DNA of 64,000 nucleotides from Methanolobus psychrophilus R15 (GCA_000306725.1 CP003083.1:2344042-2408041), one strand, 5' to 3'. Positions 1-8,965 are shown, counted from the first letter of the stretch. Translations and numbers: made by a program. Notes: generated from the letters alone by a model not told the origin.

Positions 1-1
1 C

Positions 2-1279
2 ATAAGCCTGCGCGACTGCTGCCATCCCGATATCGACACGTTCAACGAGAACATTTACAGAAAGATAACCGCCTACGCAAAAGACCTGGTAAAGACCACC
101 GATGATGTGCAGAGCCTCTACGGCATCCCCATCATCAACAAAAGGATATCCGTAACTCCCATCGCCATCGTTGCGGAAAGCTGCAAAGAGCCGGACCTCA
201 CCTCCGTTGCCAGGACACTGGACAGGGCTGCCCACGACGTAGGCATAGACTTCATAGGCGGCTTCAGTGCCCTCGTGCAAAAAGGCATGACGCCAGGCGA
301 CCTGCGGCTCATCAACTCAGTCCCCCAATCCCTGGCAAGCACAAAGAAGGTCTGCTCGTCAATCAATGTCGCCACAACAAAGGCCGGCATAAACATGGAC
401 GCTGTGGCCCTCATGGGTAGGGTGATCAAGGAAACCGCCCACCTTACCCGCGACCAGGGAGGTATCGGCTGCGCTAAGTTCGTGGTCTTTGCAAACGCAC
501 CCGACGACAATCCCTTCATGGCAGGAGCCTTCCATGGCATAGGCGAGCCCGAGTGCAGCATCAATGTCGGCGTCAGCGGCCCCGGAGTTGTCAACTCGGC
601 CGTGCGCGCCCTGCAGAACCCTTCACTTGGCGACATCTCGGAGTGCATCAAAAAGACAGCATTCAAGATAACCCGTGTAGGAGAGGTCATCGGCAAAGAG
701 GTTGCAAAACGCTTGGACGCCCGGTTCGGTGTGCTTGACCTCTCTCTCGCCCCGACGCCAGCCATCGGTGACAGTGTCGCCGCAATACTTGAGGCCATGG
801 GTCTGGAGAGTTGCGGCACCCACGGCACAACTGCCGCACTCGCACTGCTCAATGACGCTGTTAAAAAAGGCGGTTCAATGGCATCCTCCTCCGTCGGGGG
901 CTTAAGCGGGGCCTTCATCCCGGTAAGCGAGGACGCAGGCATGATAGACGCAGTATTGTGTGGCTCCCTCAGCCTTGATAAGCTTGAGGCGATGACCAGC
1001 GTATGCTCGGTAGGGCTTGACATGATCGCTATCCCCGGTGACACCCCTGCATCCACGATATCTGCCATAATCGCAGATGAGATGGCCATTGGCATGATAA
1101 ACAAGAAAACAACGGCTGTAAGGCTCATCCCCGTTCCGGGAAAGACCGTGGGCGACATGGTCGAGTTCGGCGGACTGCTTGGCAGGGCACCTGTCATGCC
1201 TGTGAACAGGTACAGCTCCGAGAAATTCATCGCAAGGGGCGGCAGGATCCCCGCACCCATACAGGCGCTGACAAACTGA
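2..1279 (+). CDS. UPF0210 (PFL-family, DUF711) protein, 5' end outside window
   Basis: The frame is open from base 2, so the gene starts upstream of the window; about 425 residues are present and the family is usually about 450. The visible N-terminal part ([17 protein letters not shown], then [12 protein letters not shown]) matches the conserved beginning of UPF0210/PFL proteins. Glycine-rich segments such as [11 protein letters not shown] and [15 protein letters not shown] are also typical. The GTG at 107 is internal to the reading frame and should not be taken as the start. The biochemical role of the family is unknown; it is often encoded next to an ACT-domain protein, which cannot be checked here. 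The gene ends with TGA, 73 bases before the next kinase gene on the same strand. Confidence 0.9.
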   Translation: MSLRDCCHPDIDTFNENIYRKITAYAKDLVKTTDDVQSLYGIPIINKRISVTPIAIVAESCKEPDLTSVARTLDRAAHDVGIDFIGGFSALVQKGMTPGDLRLINSVPQSLASTKKVCSSINVATTKAGINMDAVALMGRVIKETAHLTRDQGGIGCAKFVVFANAPDDNPFMAGAFHGIGEPECSINVGVSGPGVVNSAVRALQNPSLGDISECIKKTAFKITRVGEVIGKEVAKRLDARFGVLDLSLAPTPAIGDSVAAILEAMGLESCGTHGTTAALALLNDAVKKGGSMASSSVGGLSGAFIPVSEDAGMIDAVLCGSLSLDKLEAMTSVCSVGLDMIAIPGDTPASTISAIIADEMAIGMINKKTTAVRLIPVPGKTVGDMVEFGGLLGRAPVMPVNRYSSEKFIARGGRIPAPIQALTN

Positions 1280-1352
1280 TGGCAACTCTCTCACAGTTTC
1301 AGATAGCCATCAGTCAGGCAGAAGGCCGGACAAGACCCGTTCAGGAGTCTCC

Positions 1353-1862
1353 ATGATAATAACGCTGATAGGAATGCCGGGCGCCGGGAAAAGTTCTGTC
1401 GGTAAAAGGCTTGCACGTATCATGGGGTATGCCTTTATCGACACTGACGACCTGATCATCCATGCAGCCGGCACCCTGCTCCAGCAAATTGTGGATGAAC
1501 AGGGTGACATGGCACTCATAGGTGTTGAGGAGCAGAGCATCCTTGCCCTTCAGTTAAAGGACAACAGTGTCATTGCAACAGGTGGAAGTGTCGTCTACTC
1601 AGAAAAAGCAATGCAATTCCTCAAAGCAAACTCGGTCGTTGTTTACCTCGACGTACCCTTCGAGGCCATCGCTCGAAGGCTTTCCAATATTGATACAAGG
1701 GGCGTTGTAGGTCTCAAAGGCAAGGGCCTGCGGGAACTCTACCGGGAGCGCACAGGACTTTACATCGCTTATGCCGACGTTACCATCAAGGTCGGTGCCA
1801 GGGACAAGGTGCAGGATGTAGTGACTCGGATTGGGGAAAAATTACAGGATAGGGAACCCTGA
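1353..1862 (+). CDS. Shikimate-kinase-like P-loop kinase, substrate uncertain
   Basis: A 169-residue P-loop kinase of the bacterial AroK fold. It has a Walker A motif (GMPGAGKSS, residues 8-16), the DTDD motif near residue 32 that in AroK carries the shikimate-binding Asp, an ATGGS segment and a C-terminal RTGLY region. Key shikimate contacts look altered: the usual FR..E segment reads ALIGVEE, the GGG loop reads GGS, and the Arg expected after LY is Ile. Methanogens of this group normally make shikimate 3-phosphate with an unrelated GHMP-type kinase, so this enzyme may phosphorylate something else. It lies 73 bases behind the UPF0210 gene on the same strand and could be co-transcribed with it. 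Confidence 0.75.
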   Translation: MIITLIGMPGAGKSSVGKRLARIMGYAFIDTDDLIIHAAGTLLQQIVDEQGDMALIGVEEQSILALQLKDNSVIATGGSVVYSEKAMQFLKANSVVVYLDVPFEAIARRLSNIDTRGVVGLKGKGLRELYRERTGLYIAYADVTIKVGARDKVQDVVTRIGEKLQDREP

Positions 1863-2093
1863 GTCTCTTATGCCTGCATTTCACAATATTTATCTACAAA
1901 GATATACTGCCTGCAGATCGTCTCCCCTACTCTCTGTAGCCTTACGGATGTCTGGCATCTCTGGAAAAAAGGATTTGGACCTATTATGTTAAAAAAAAGC
2001 AGCAAGTCCTTTACACCCAACGCAAACAAGTTGTCTCTGTCAAAGAATGTACAATGATATTTCTTTTTATTCTTATTTTCCGTAAAAAATATA

Positions 2094-2501
2094 TCAGATA
2101 TTTTCTGTACCTTCTTTGGATGACATGTCAAAAGCAGGCACGTATGGCTTTATATCGATCACCGGTGTTTCATCCAGTGCATCAAGACCTTTGACCATCA
2201 GCTCTCTTCCTCTTCTTTCGATTAGCTCTGCAACGGTAACTCCGATAGGACTTGGCCTTCCCGGAGTCCTTGAGGCAAAGACACCTTTCACCCCTCCCAC
2301 TCTTCTTTCCGCTATTAGCTCATACCCTTGCGACCTGTCGAAATAGAAGATCACCTGGATATGTTTGTTTTCTTCAATTCTATACAGGCCGTCCTCATAC
2401 TCCTCGTTGACCACTATCACACTTATTGCCTTGCGCATCTCTTCCGGGTTTGCCGGCTCACTGAATGAGCTTTTTATCTTACCTATGCATTGTACTTCCA
2501 T
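2094..2501 (-). CDS. trmO: TrmO-family tRNA (N6-threonylcarbamoyladenosine-37) methyltransferase
   Basis: A 135-residue single-domain protein of the TsaA/TrmO (UPF0066) family, the usual archaeal length; bacterial TrmO has a longer C-terminus. The signature segment FASRTPGRPSPIGVT (about residues 75-89) is the S-adenosylmethionine-binding core of this family. Family knowledge says TrmO methylates the N6 of t6A37 in certain tRNAs. The gene stands alone on the minus strand, 179 bases downstream of the ABC transporter operon read in the same direction. Confidence 0.85.
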   Translation of the reverse strand: MEVQCIGKIKSSFSEPANPEEMRKAISVIVVNEEYEDGLYRIEENKHIQVIFYFDRSQGYELIAERRVGGVKGVFASRTPGRPSPIGVTVAELIERRGRELMVKGLDALDETPVIDIKPYVPAFDMSSKEGTENI

Positions 2502-2680
2502 TTTGCCTCTCCTATCATATTATATGTCACTCTTTTTTGGCAAAATCCATATTTGTCTGGGTCATGCCTGACATCCACAATGACCCCTTACACAGGCTAT
2601 ATTTTATAACTGTACTTTGCTGCGAGATTGAGCTTGTTGACCAACATTATCCTGGTAAGATTTCTGATCATTTCTTTTAG

Positions 2681-3433
2681 TCATACGGGTATTACTACTG
2701 ATACATCCATGTAGTTCTGTATGGTGACAGGTACCCCGTAAACCTCTTCGATAGTCTGTGGCGTGATCTCACCCATACTACCTGCCGCAAAGATAGTGCC
2801 GTTCTTCAGGAACAGGAACTTGTCAGCATACCTGAATGCAAGGTTAAGGTCATGCATGGTCATTACAGCCGAGACATTCTCCTTCCTGACAACATCCCTT
2901 ACGATGTTAAGTATCTCCAGCTGGTTCTTAAGGTCAAGGCTGCTTGTGGGCTCATCCAACAGAAGCAGTTTTGGGTTCTGGGCAATGGCGCGTGCAATCC
3001 CCACTTTCTGCAATTCTCCTCCGCTGAGCTCATCAATGTACCTCAGGGCAAGCTCCTCAAGATGCAGTTTCTTGATGGTTGCCTCCACCAGCATCACATC
3101 TTCAGTGGTGATGTTCCATTTTATATGTGGCATCCTGCCCAGCAGAATAGCATCAAAGGCTGTCAGCCTGGCACATTCACAACGCTGGGGAACGTACCCA
3201 AGGCGCCGGGCTATCTCGATCTGCTCAAGTTTCAACACGTCTTCCTTATCCACTAGTATGGTGCCACTCTTAGGTTTCAGGATAGCGTTCATACATTTGA
3301 GCAGTGTGGTCTTTCCCACTCCGTTCGGTCCCAGTATGGCTAATATCTCGTTCTTCTTCAGGTGAAATCTTATGTCCGTGAGCACCTCTTTGCTACGGTA
3401 CTGGAATTCCACTCCGTTGACTTCTAATATCAT
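2681..3433 (-). CDS. ABC transporter ATP-binding protein, iron-siderophore/cobalamin type
   Basis: A 250-residue cytoplasmic ATPase of the FepC/BtuD class that powers a FecCD-type permease. It has Walker A (GPNGVGKTT, about residues 35-43), the Q-loop region near RLGYVPQ, the signature ELSGGELQK (about 136-144), Walker B (LLLLDEPTSSLD) and the switch His in MTMHDLN. Its start overlaps the permease stop by four bases (ATGA), so the two are translationally coupled. It is the last gene of the three-gene importer operon. The sequence alone does not distinguish iron-siderophore from cobalamin or another metal chelate. Confidence 0.93.
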   Translation of the reverse strand: MILEVNGVEFQYRSKEVLTDIRFHLKKNEILAILGPNGVGKTTLLKCMNAILKPKSGTILVDKEDVLKLEQIEIARRLGYVPQRCECARLTAFDAILLGRMPHIKWNITTEDVMLVEATIKKLHLEELALRYIDELSGGELQKVGIARAIAQNPKLLLLDEPTSSLDLKNQLEILNIVRDVVRKENVSAVMTMHDLNLAFRYADKFLFLKNGTIFAAGSMGEITPQTIEEVYGVPVTIQNYMDVSVVIPV

Positions 3434-4527
3434 ATTCTTCTCCCCTTGAGTATAAGATAAATGAATGTAGGTGCTCCCAGAAACGATGTCAGTACGGCTA
3501 CCGGAAGCTGGTATGGCTGCATCATGACCCTTGCCACAGTATCTGCACAGAGCAGTAGCAGGGATCCCATAACAATGCTTCCTGCTATCAGGAAGCGATG
3601 GTCATCCCCGATGATGCGGCGCGCCATGTGGGGACATATCAATCCGATAAAGCCTATAACTCCCAGGAATGCCACAATGATAGCAGTTACAAGGGATGAC
3701 CATATCATCCCCCATAGACGGACTTGTTCTACGTTGATACCAAGGCCTTTGGCAGCCTCATCTCCGGCATCAATGGCATTGTACTTCCAGCGGTTAAAGA
3801 TGAAATAAACAATAGAAGCTGCCACTATGGCAGTGATAAGCCCCAATTCCTCCCAGCTTGCCCTGGCCGTATCTCCGAATGTCCAGAACACCATGGATGC
3901 CAGTTGCACATCGTCTGCAAAGTATTGGAGGAACATGGTCCCTGCTGTGAACAGTGAGCCCATCGCCACGCCCACAAGGATCATAACTTCAGGCGTTGTC
4001 CCCCGGATCCTGGCAAACATCAGTATGATTGCGGTCACAAGCATCGCGAACACGAATGCTGCTACGGTTGTCACATAAGGATTGTTGATGGTCACTGCGT
4101 CTCCGACCCGGCTGCTTGTGCTGCCTGCACCCAGTATGATGACAGAGAACGCAGCCCCGAAGGCCGCTGCATTGGATATTCCAAGTGTGAAAGGTGAACC
4201 CAAAGGATTGCGGAGTATGGATTGCATCACAACTCCTGATACTGCCAATCCGGCACCTGCAACAATGGCTGTCAGTACCTGAGGGAGGCGGACATTCCAT
4301 ATTATGCTGTCCCACGTTGCAGAAACACTGTGTCCTGCAAGTGTCCTTACAACATCCGTGGGTGGGATATCCACCGAGCCTGTGGCTATTGACAGGATGG
4401 AAGCCACAAACAGGAGCACAAGTCCTGCAAGGATATAGGTCCTTTTTCTGTCAGTGTGCTCCCTGTATCTTGCAGCTATGTCTCCTTCTTTACTGTTCAT
4501 CCTTTCACCGTGTCCTTGTATTCTCAC
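3430..4527 (-). CDS. ABC transporter permease, FecCD/BtuC family
   Basis: A 365-residue integral membrane protein of the FecCD family. After a charged cytoplasmic N-terminus of about 30 residues there are about ten hydrophobic segments. Family-typical sequences include the early SVSATWDSIIWNVRLPQ region, SGVVMQSILRNPLGSP, and GVIGFIGLICPHMARRI near the C-terminus, which contacts the ATPase. The start overlaps the substrate-binding-protein stop by four bases and the stop overlaps the ATPase start, so the operon is tightly coupled. The translocated compound is probably a chelated metal or corrinoid. Confidence 0.93.
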   Translation of the reverse strand: MRIQGHGERMNSKEGDIAARYREHTDRKRTYILAGLVLLFVASILSIATGSVDIPPTDVVRTLAGHSVSATWDSIIWNVRLPQVLTAIVAGAGLAVSGVVMQSILRNPLGSPFTLGISNAAAFGAAFSVIILGAGSTSSRVGDAVTINNPYVTTVAAFVFAMLVTAIILMFARIRGTTPEVMILVGVAMGSLFTAGTMFLQYFADDVQLASMVFWTFGDTARASWEELGLITAIVAASIVYFIFNRWKYNAIDAGDEAAKGLGINVEQVRLWGMIWSSLVTAIIVAFLGVIGFIGLICPHMARRIIGDDHRFLIAGSIVMGSLLLLCADTVARVMMQPYQLPVAVLTSFLGAPTFIYLILKGRRI

Positions 4528-5693
4528 ACGTCCAGCTTCGTGAATGCAGGAATAGTAAAGGCGTTCAGCATGTTGTCGTAGACATTCCTGCCTACATCCT
4601 CATCGCCCCTGCCAACAAGGAACGTGTATATCTCTGTTGCCTTATAATCGAGTACCACGTCCTCAAACCTGTCCGGGTACAGGAGCTTTCCAGCGAAATA
4701 GGCATCTACAAGCACAGAGCCCTGGTTCTGCGTGTACCAGTTATAAGGTAGCACCCCATATACTTCCCCGTTCTTCACTGAACTGAGTTGCCTGTAGGAG
4801 TTGTCGTTCTGAAGCTGGTACAGGGCGCTGGACTTGTCTTCGGACTGGGTTGTCGAGAGGTCGACAAATATTATTTGCGGATCCCAGCCAAGTATACTCT
4901 CTTTTGCAACCTCTGCTGTGCTGAGGTTCTTAGGATCGTATGCGACATTCTTTGCATTTATGAAATGGAATGGAGGATATGTAGGTTCTGTCGACTGGAA
5001 TCCATGCGGACCTGAGCGGGCTATGCCACCTACATAGCAGGTTATCTTATCTTCCTCGGGCACATCGGCTGTACGCTCGTTCAGATCTGCGATGGTCGCC
5101 TCAAAGAAGGATACGAGCTCCTCTGCCCTTTTCTCTTTCCCCATTACCTCTCCCATAATGCGCAGGGACTGGTACATGTCCGCCTTGTTATTGACCATGT
5201 CTCCGTAGTTGAGGGCTATCACGGGTATCCCTGTCTTTCTCTGCAGTTCGGCAGGGTCATAGGCGGAAGCGGAATACATTTTGAAGATAACCTGGGGCTG
5301 CGGGTCAAGCATCAGTATCTTCTCAGGGTCGTCATTTCCCCTGAACTCCCCGAACACAGGATAATCCTTGAACTGTGGATTTGCCAGGGCATACGGACGA
5401 GCATCGTATTTTGATTGCTGGGCCTCAATACTGTCCACAGCGACGATCCTGTCATGTGATTCAAGATAAGTCAGATATCTTAGGGCACCGGAACCGGAGC
5501 ATATGACGTGATCCGGGGATTTGGGTACTTCCACTGTCCTGCCAAGGGCGTCTGTCACAGTTATTGTTTCTCCGGTACTGGACTGTGCATTTATGGCGGT
5601 TGAAGATCTCTCCATACATCCTGCAGAGAATGTGATAAAGATTAGCATTGTGATAATCGATATGGCTAATATCATATGTCTCTTTTTTTGCAT
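4524..5693 (-). CDS. Substrate-binding lipoprotein of iron-siderophore/cobalamin-type ABC importer
   Basis: A 389-residue exported binding protein. A basic N-terminus and hydrophobic stretch end at FSAGCMERS, a lipobox-like site that would anchor the mature protein on the outer face of the membrane. The mature part begins with TVTDALGRTVEVP, typical of the class III (FecB/BtuF-like) fold. A central segment (YDPAELQRKTGIPVIALNYG) and a WYTQNQGS region follow. It is the first gene of the operon; the upstream region contains an AT-rich promoter with a 9-bp inverted repeat. The ligand cannot be decided from sequence; iron chelates and cobalamin are both possible. Confidence 0.88.
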   Translation of the reverse strand: MQKKRHMILAISIITMLIFITFSAGCMERSSTAINAQSSTGETITVTDALGRTVEVPKSPDHVICSGSGALRYLTYLESHDRIVAVDSIEAQQSKYDARPYALANPQFKDYPVFGEFRGNDDPEKILMLDPQPQVIFKMYSASAYDPAELQRKTGIPVIALNYGDMVNNKADMYQSLRIMGEVMGKEKRAEELVSFFEATIADLNERTADVPEEDKITCYVGGIARSGPHGFQSTEPTYPPFHFINAKNVAYDPKNLSTAEVAKESILGWDPQIIFVDLSTTQSEDKSSALYQLQNDNSYRQLSSVKNGEVYGVLPYNWYTQNQGSVLVDAYFAGKLLYPDRFEDVVLDYKATEIYTFLVGRGDEDVGRNVYDNMLNAFTIPAFTKLDV

Positions 5694-5718
5694 TTCATAT
5701 TCTCCTATGCTAAATTAT

Positions 5719-5749
5719 AATTTTAATTGCTACCTTTAGTATTAAAATT
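5719..5749 (-). promoter_or_regulatory. Inverted repeat in the ABC importer promoter
   Basis: AATTTTAAT at 5719-5727 and ATTAAAATT at 5741-5749 are perfect 9-bp inverted copies whose centres lie 22 bases apart, two helical turns. They sit 25-55 bases upstream of the importer start and overlap the TATA-like AATTATAATTT of the minus strand, so a dimeric repressor could bind here. The AT-rich composition makes chance occurrence possible. Confidence 0.35.
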
Positions 5750-5860
5750 TTGTCATTTATTCATATTTTATCTAACAATAAAGTTTAAATATGTTACTGC
5801 TATGCTTGTCTGATAACATTAATGTATACAATAATAACATCAAATAATATGAAATTAAAT

Positions 5861-5869
5861 ATTTATATG
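5861..5869 (+). promoter_or_regulatory. TATA-like element upstream of the S-layer-family gene
   Basis: ATTTATATG lies about 100 bases before the start codon at 5969, giving a predicted leader of about 75-80 bases with a strong ribosome site at its end. Placement is inferred from archaeal promoter geometry. Confidence 0.4.
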
Positions 5870-5968
5870 TTTTGTGGATCAAACTCCTCTTCACTGATCG
5901 TTTATCAGATTCCGGATGGTGCGTGCGTTTGTACAATGTTTATGGCTTTTCCCAAATGGAGGTATATA

Positions 5969-7245
5969 ATGCAAGAAAAAATGAAGGTATTAATAATAGC
6001 CCTATTCCTGCTGGTCTTTGCCCTGCCGGTAAATGCGGCAGATGTGACCTATGAGATAAGGAGTACCGTATACGACAACAGCAACCCTTCCATTGCTGCC
6101 GGAGATTTCTACTGGGAGGCCAATACATTCCCAGCATTCTGGTACCAGATAGGAGGAGGCCGCTCCAGCGAGGTCCTCTATATCCATAACACCTGGAACT
6201 CTTCAGCCAGGCTCCAGCTTGGAGACACCATTCCTGAAGGGAATCTCTATTATGTCAGCAAGCCCGCTATCCGCAGGTCAAAGATAGGCGGTTCGGACTC
6301 TGCAGGTAGTTTTATGGTCAACGGGGTTGACCTTGAAAGATATTACCTGATGGGACTTTTTGGAGCACAACATGTTGTCATGCCCGCAGACCCTGCCAGT
6401 CCTTCAGCAGGATGCAAGCCGAATGAGATCGCAAGGATACTCATAGACAGCGATGACAAGAAGACAATGACCACAGGCTAGGAATGGAAATTCTCAGGCG
6501 GCTGGTCCTTTGTGGTACAGCAGATAGATGTGAAAGGGAACAAGGTCTGGCTGGAGCTGAAAAAGGACGGGGAAGTTGTTGATACCGATGTCCTTTCAAC
6601 AGATGCCACCCTCACAAAGCAGGAAAGGACCTATCTCTACAAGGACAGTGATGACATCCCTGTATTCTACTGTTACGCTGCTTCCGCATTCAGGGGAGCA
6701 ACTACCGACCTTGTTGTGTTCGAGTATGTCTTCCTGAGAGGAGATATCATTGAGATCAATACTGATGATGCCTATGGGGCTTTCAAGGTACAGGGCTTCA
6801 CGGTCCCCGCAGTCCTGGACAATGTTACCTATACAGGCAACATCATGAACACCGGCGACGATGCCCTTGTAATGGCCAGCAGCAAGAGCATTTCCCTTAA
6901 GTCAGAACAGGGGACATCGATCTTCACGGCGGGATCAGTATCAAGACCGAGGACACAACTGCACCTGACCTGAAGTTCACCCTGAGAAAGAAGGTTACCA
7001 TCAAGGTGGACGACTGCCCGGAATGTCCGGAGTGCCCACAGGAAAATACAGGCTCCGTAAACAATGAGGTATCAAAACCCTCTGTTGCAGAGGTGCAGGC
7101 TGTTCCTGATACCACTGAAGCGGGATTCGCAGTAAAACGACCGGAAGCAGACACACAGGCTGCAGCAAGCTCTGTCGCAGCTCCGGGATTTGGGGTATTG
7201 CTCGATTTGCTGGGAACAATTATCGCAGCAAAGATAAAAAGATAA
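5969..7245 (+). pseudogene. S-layer-family surface protein interrupted by in-frame TAG and a 1-base frameshift
   Basis: The start at 5969 has a good ribosome site (GGAGGT five bases upstream) and is followed by a signal peptide (MKVLIIALFLLVFALPVNA). The product has one Methanosarcinales S-layer domain (PF07752-like: VNGVDLERYYLMGLFG, QQIDVKGNKVWLELKKDG, DTDVLSTD, FEYVFLRG). TAG at 6479-6481 interrupts the domain after 170 codons, where relatives carry an ordinary residue before EWKFSGGW. The frame then runs to a G4 run at 6910-6913, where one missing base shifts it. The other frame continues with TGDIDLHGGISIKTED, a CPECPECP motif, a low-complexity linker and a C-terminus (APGFGVLLDLLG...KIKR) resembling a PGF-CTERM archaeosortase signal. 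It is either a decaying gene, or pyrrolysine read-through plus a sequencing error. Confidence 0.75.
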
Positions 7246-7285
7246 GTGCAGGTTGAGGTCCGGCCTCAACCATATATTTTAAAGA

Positions 7286-7924
7286 TTACCAGCCTCTTGT
7301 GTACTCTTCAAAACAAGGGATGCATACGAATTCCCCATTCTGCACCCTGGTGCGGGACTCAGCCATCATCTCTCCGCATTTTGCACATTTCAGGGAATTG
7401 AATATCCGGGCCTTATGAGGTATCTCTGCATCCACGAACCTGATATCCAACATTTCCTCAACAGGGGTGTGTCTCATGGTGTGGGATATACCGTCCATGC
7501 GCCCTTTAAAGTCTTTTGCTTCTTCCTCAGTAGCCTTCCCTGACATTACCTTGGGGCGCAGCTTGTTCACTTCGGGATCGATGTTGTCTATGTTGAAACT
7601 TGCCTTCAGGGCAACCCTGACCGCCTTGCCGCTATCCCTGCATATGAATGTGAATACTTGCTTTGCATGGTCCCGGTAGATGAGATTGCCTTTGCCTATG
7701 GTACATCCTGTAAGCACCTGCACGGCGTCGACCCCGCATGCATCGTTCTCTACGATGGTGACGAGCTCTTCATCGATATCTCTCTCGGTATGAAGTTTTT
7801 CCAAGGCTGCCTTTGCGGCGATGTAGCCGATGGTGAGCCCGGGGCAGACATGGCCGTGGAACTTTGCTGCCTCATCGAAAGAGGGTATCAGCCAGGTTGT
7901 GGTTTCGGTTGAACTTTCCTGCAT
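7286..7924 (-). CDS. FmdE-like protein with C-terminal zinc ribbon
   Basis: A 212-residue protein of the FmdE (formylmethanofuran dehydrogenase subunit E-like) family. The N-terminal domain carries FHGHVCPGLTIGY (about residues 22-34) and a second conserved Cys region, ENDACGVDAVQVLTGCTIGKGN (split as ENDACGVD and TGCTIGKGN). The C-terminus has two CxxC pairs (CAKCG and CIPC) that would form a zinc ribbon. Family members occur beside molybdenum or tungsten enzymes and elsewhere; their biochemical role is not settled. Here no formylmethanofuran dehydrogenase genes are nearby, so the subunit E label should not be taken as proof of that complex. The DUF2284 gene lies upstream in the same direction, about 140 bases away. 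Confidence 0.85.
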   Translation of the reverse strand: MQESSTETTTWLIPSFDEAAKFHGHVCPGLTIGYIAAKAALEKLHTERDIDEELVTIVENDACGVDAVQVLTGCTIGKGNLIYRDHAKQVFTFICRDSGKAVRVALKASFNIDNIDPEVNKLRPKVMSGKATEEEAKDFKGRMDGISHTMRHTPVEEMLDIRFVDAEIPHKARIFNSLKCAKCGEMMAESRTRVQNGEFVCIPCFEEYTRGW

Positions 7925-8064
7925 ATTTATCAGGGGATGGAGGTCCGTAATACTTTTAATACTTTTCGTATTATCTGGTACTACTCCCCAGATGCTTTAT
8001 CAAATAACCATGCCTACTTTCCTGGTTCATTTACTAAGAACATGCGTCACTATCATATGCTATC

Positions 8065-8721
8065 TTACTCCAGCAAGATGATTGTGTACTGGGAAGGAAC
8101 TGCATCATTTAAGGGGAACTTTTGAAGAGGTGTCCCTAATTTATCCAACGTTTTGTCCAGCCGTATCCCAAGGCCCATAAGACATGGTCTGCGAATTGTC
8201 GGATGGTGGCATGGCCCCTTGGAGCCCGCACAGTTGACGTTGGAGTAGTCACTGGTGGCACACCATGTGCACATGCCCGGAAAAGTAGCAAGGGCAGTAT
8301 TGTATCCCAGTTCCCAGGCGAGTTTCTCAAGTTCGATACTTCCTGGCTGTATCCGTTCCTTACGCTCTCTCATCACGGTTTTTAAGGTGTCCTGGTACTT
8401 TTCTTTTGTAACCTTATCTTCAGGTGGAATGATGCTGTATTTTACAAAATTCTCACTGATCTCTCTTGAAAAACGGTTATCGGATTTCCAGTCTACAAGC
8501 AGCACCCATTCATACTCATTAAGCATTTTCCTGAATTCGTCCACCTGGGGTATGAAAGGCGGACAGACCTGGCTGCCATAACCATTGCAACCAAATTCGC
8601 ATTTCAGGATTGTTCTGTTCTCGACGATTAAATATTCAACAGGTATTAATCTGATACTGTTTGCTCCCTGCTCTTTGGCCTTCTCTTCCAGAAGCCTGTA
8701 ATTCTCTTCGGTTATTCTCAT
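8065..8721 (-). CDS. DUF2284 cysteine-rich, probable metal-binding protein
   Basis: A 218-residue soluble protein with a cysteine pattern typical of DUF2284. An N-terminal group CEFGCNGYGSQVCPP (about residues 40-54) is followed by a second group, CTWC...NCAGSKGPCHHP...RRPC (about 150-185). Such patterns suggest an iron-sulfur or other metal site, but no activity is established for the family. It reads in the same direction as the FmdE-like gene, separated by about 140 AT-rich bases, so co-transcription is possible but not shown. Confidence 0.8.
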   Translation of the reverse strand: MRITEENYRLLEEKAKEQGANSIRLIPVEYLIVENRTILKCEFGCNGYGSQVCPPFIPQVDEFRKMLNEYEWVLLVDWKSDNRFSREISENFVKYSIIPPEDKVTKEKYQDTLKTVMRERKERIQPGSIELEKLAWELGYNTALATFPGMCTWCATSDYSNVNCAGSKGPCHHPTIRRPCLMGLGIRLDKTLDKLGTPLQKFPLNDAVPSQYTIILLE

Positions 8722-8890
8722 CCTTTATGTATACTTACCTGGGCGCAGATTTAGTTTCTGCTCTCATACTCTGGAACTCTTTCATTGGAGCCGCTACAAA
8801 TATCTGGAAAACCTGGAAGGGTACACTTATTTGCAGCCCTGACAAAGAATAATCTATAAAACTGGTGAAATATAACAAAAAAGAGAGGGA

Positions 8891-8965
8891 TGCTCCGATC
8901 GGGATTCGAACCCGAGTCGCAGGAGTGAGAGTCCTGCATGATTGGCCGTGCTACACTATCGGAGC
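8891..8965 (-). tRNA. tRNA-Glu (anticodon CTC)
   Basis: The minus strand folds as a complete 75-nt tRNA. The 7-bp acceptor stem is GCTCCGA with TCGGAGC and the discriminator is A. The anticodon loop is CTCTCAC, giving anticodon CTC, and the T arm is CTCGGGTTCGAATCCCGAT-like with GGTTCGAATCC. CCA is not encoded. No intron is seen. Confidence 0.95.

Noticed and set aside
118-1260. Long antisense open frame (380 codons) on the minus strand
   Set aside because: It is the mirror of the UPF0210 gene, whose plus-strand protein shows clear family motifs. The antisense product is Ser/Pro-rich and matches nothing.
1868-2131. 87-codon minus-strand frame after the kinase gene
   Set aside because: AT-rich, no ribosome site, Lys/Phe-rich product without pattern, and it overlaps the start of the non-coding region and trmO's end.
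7286-7924. Calling the FmdE-like gene a formylmethanofuran dehydrogenase subunit
   Set aside because: No fmd/fwd genes lie nearby, and the FmdE family is broad; only the family name is supported.
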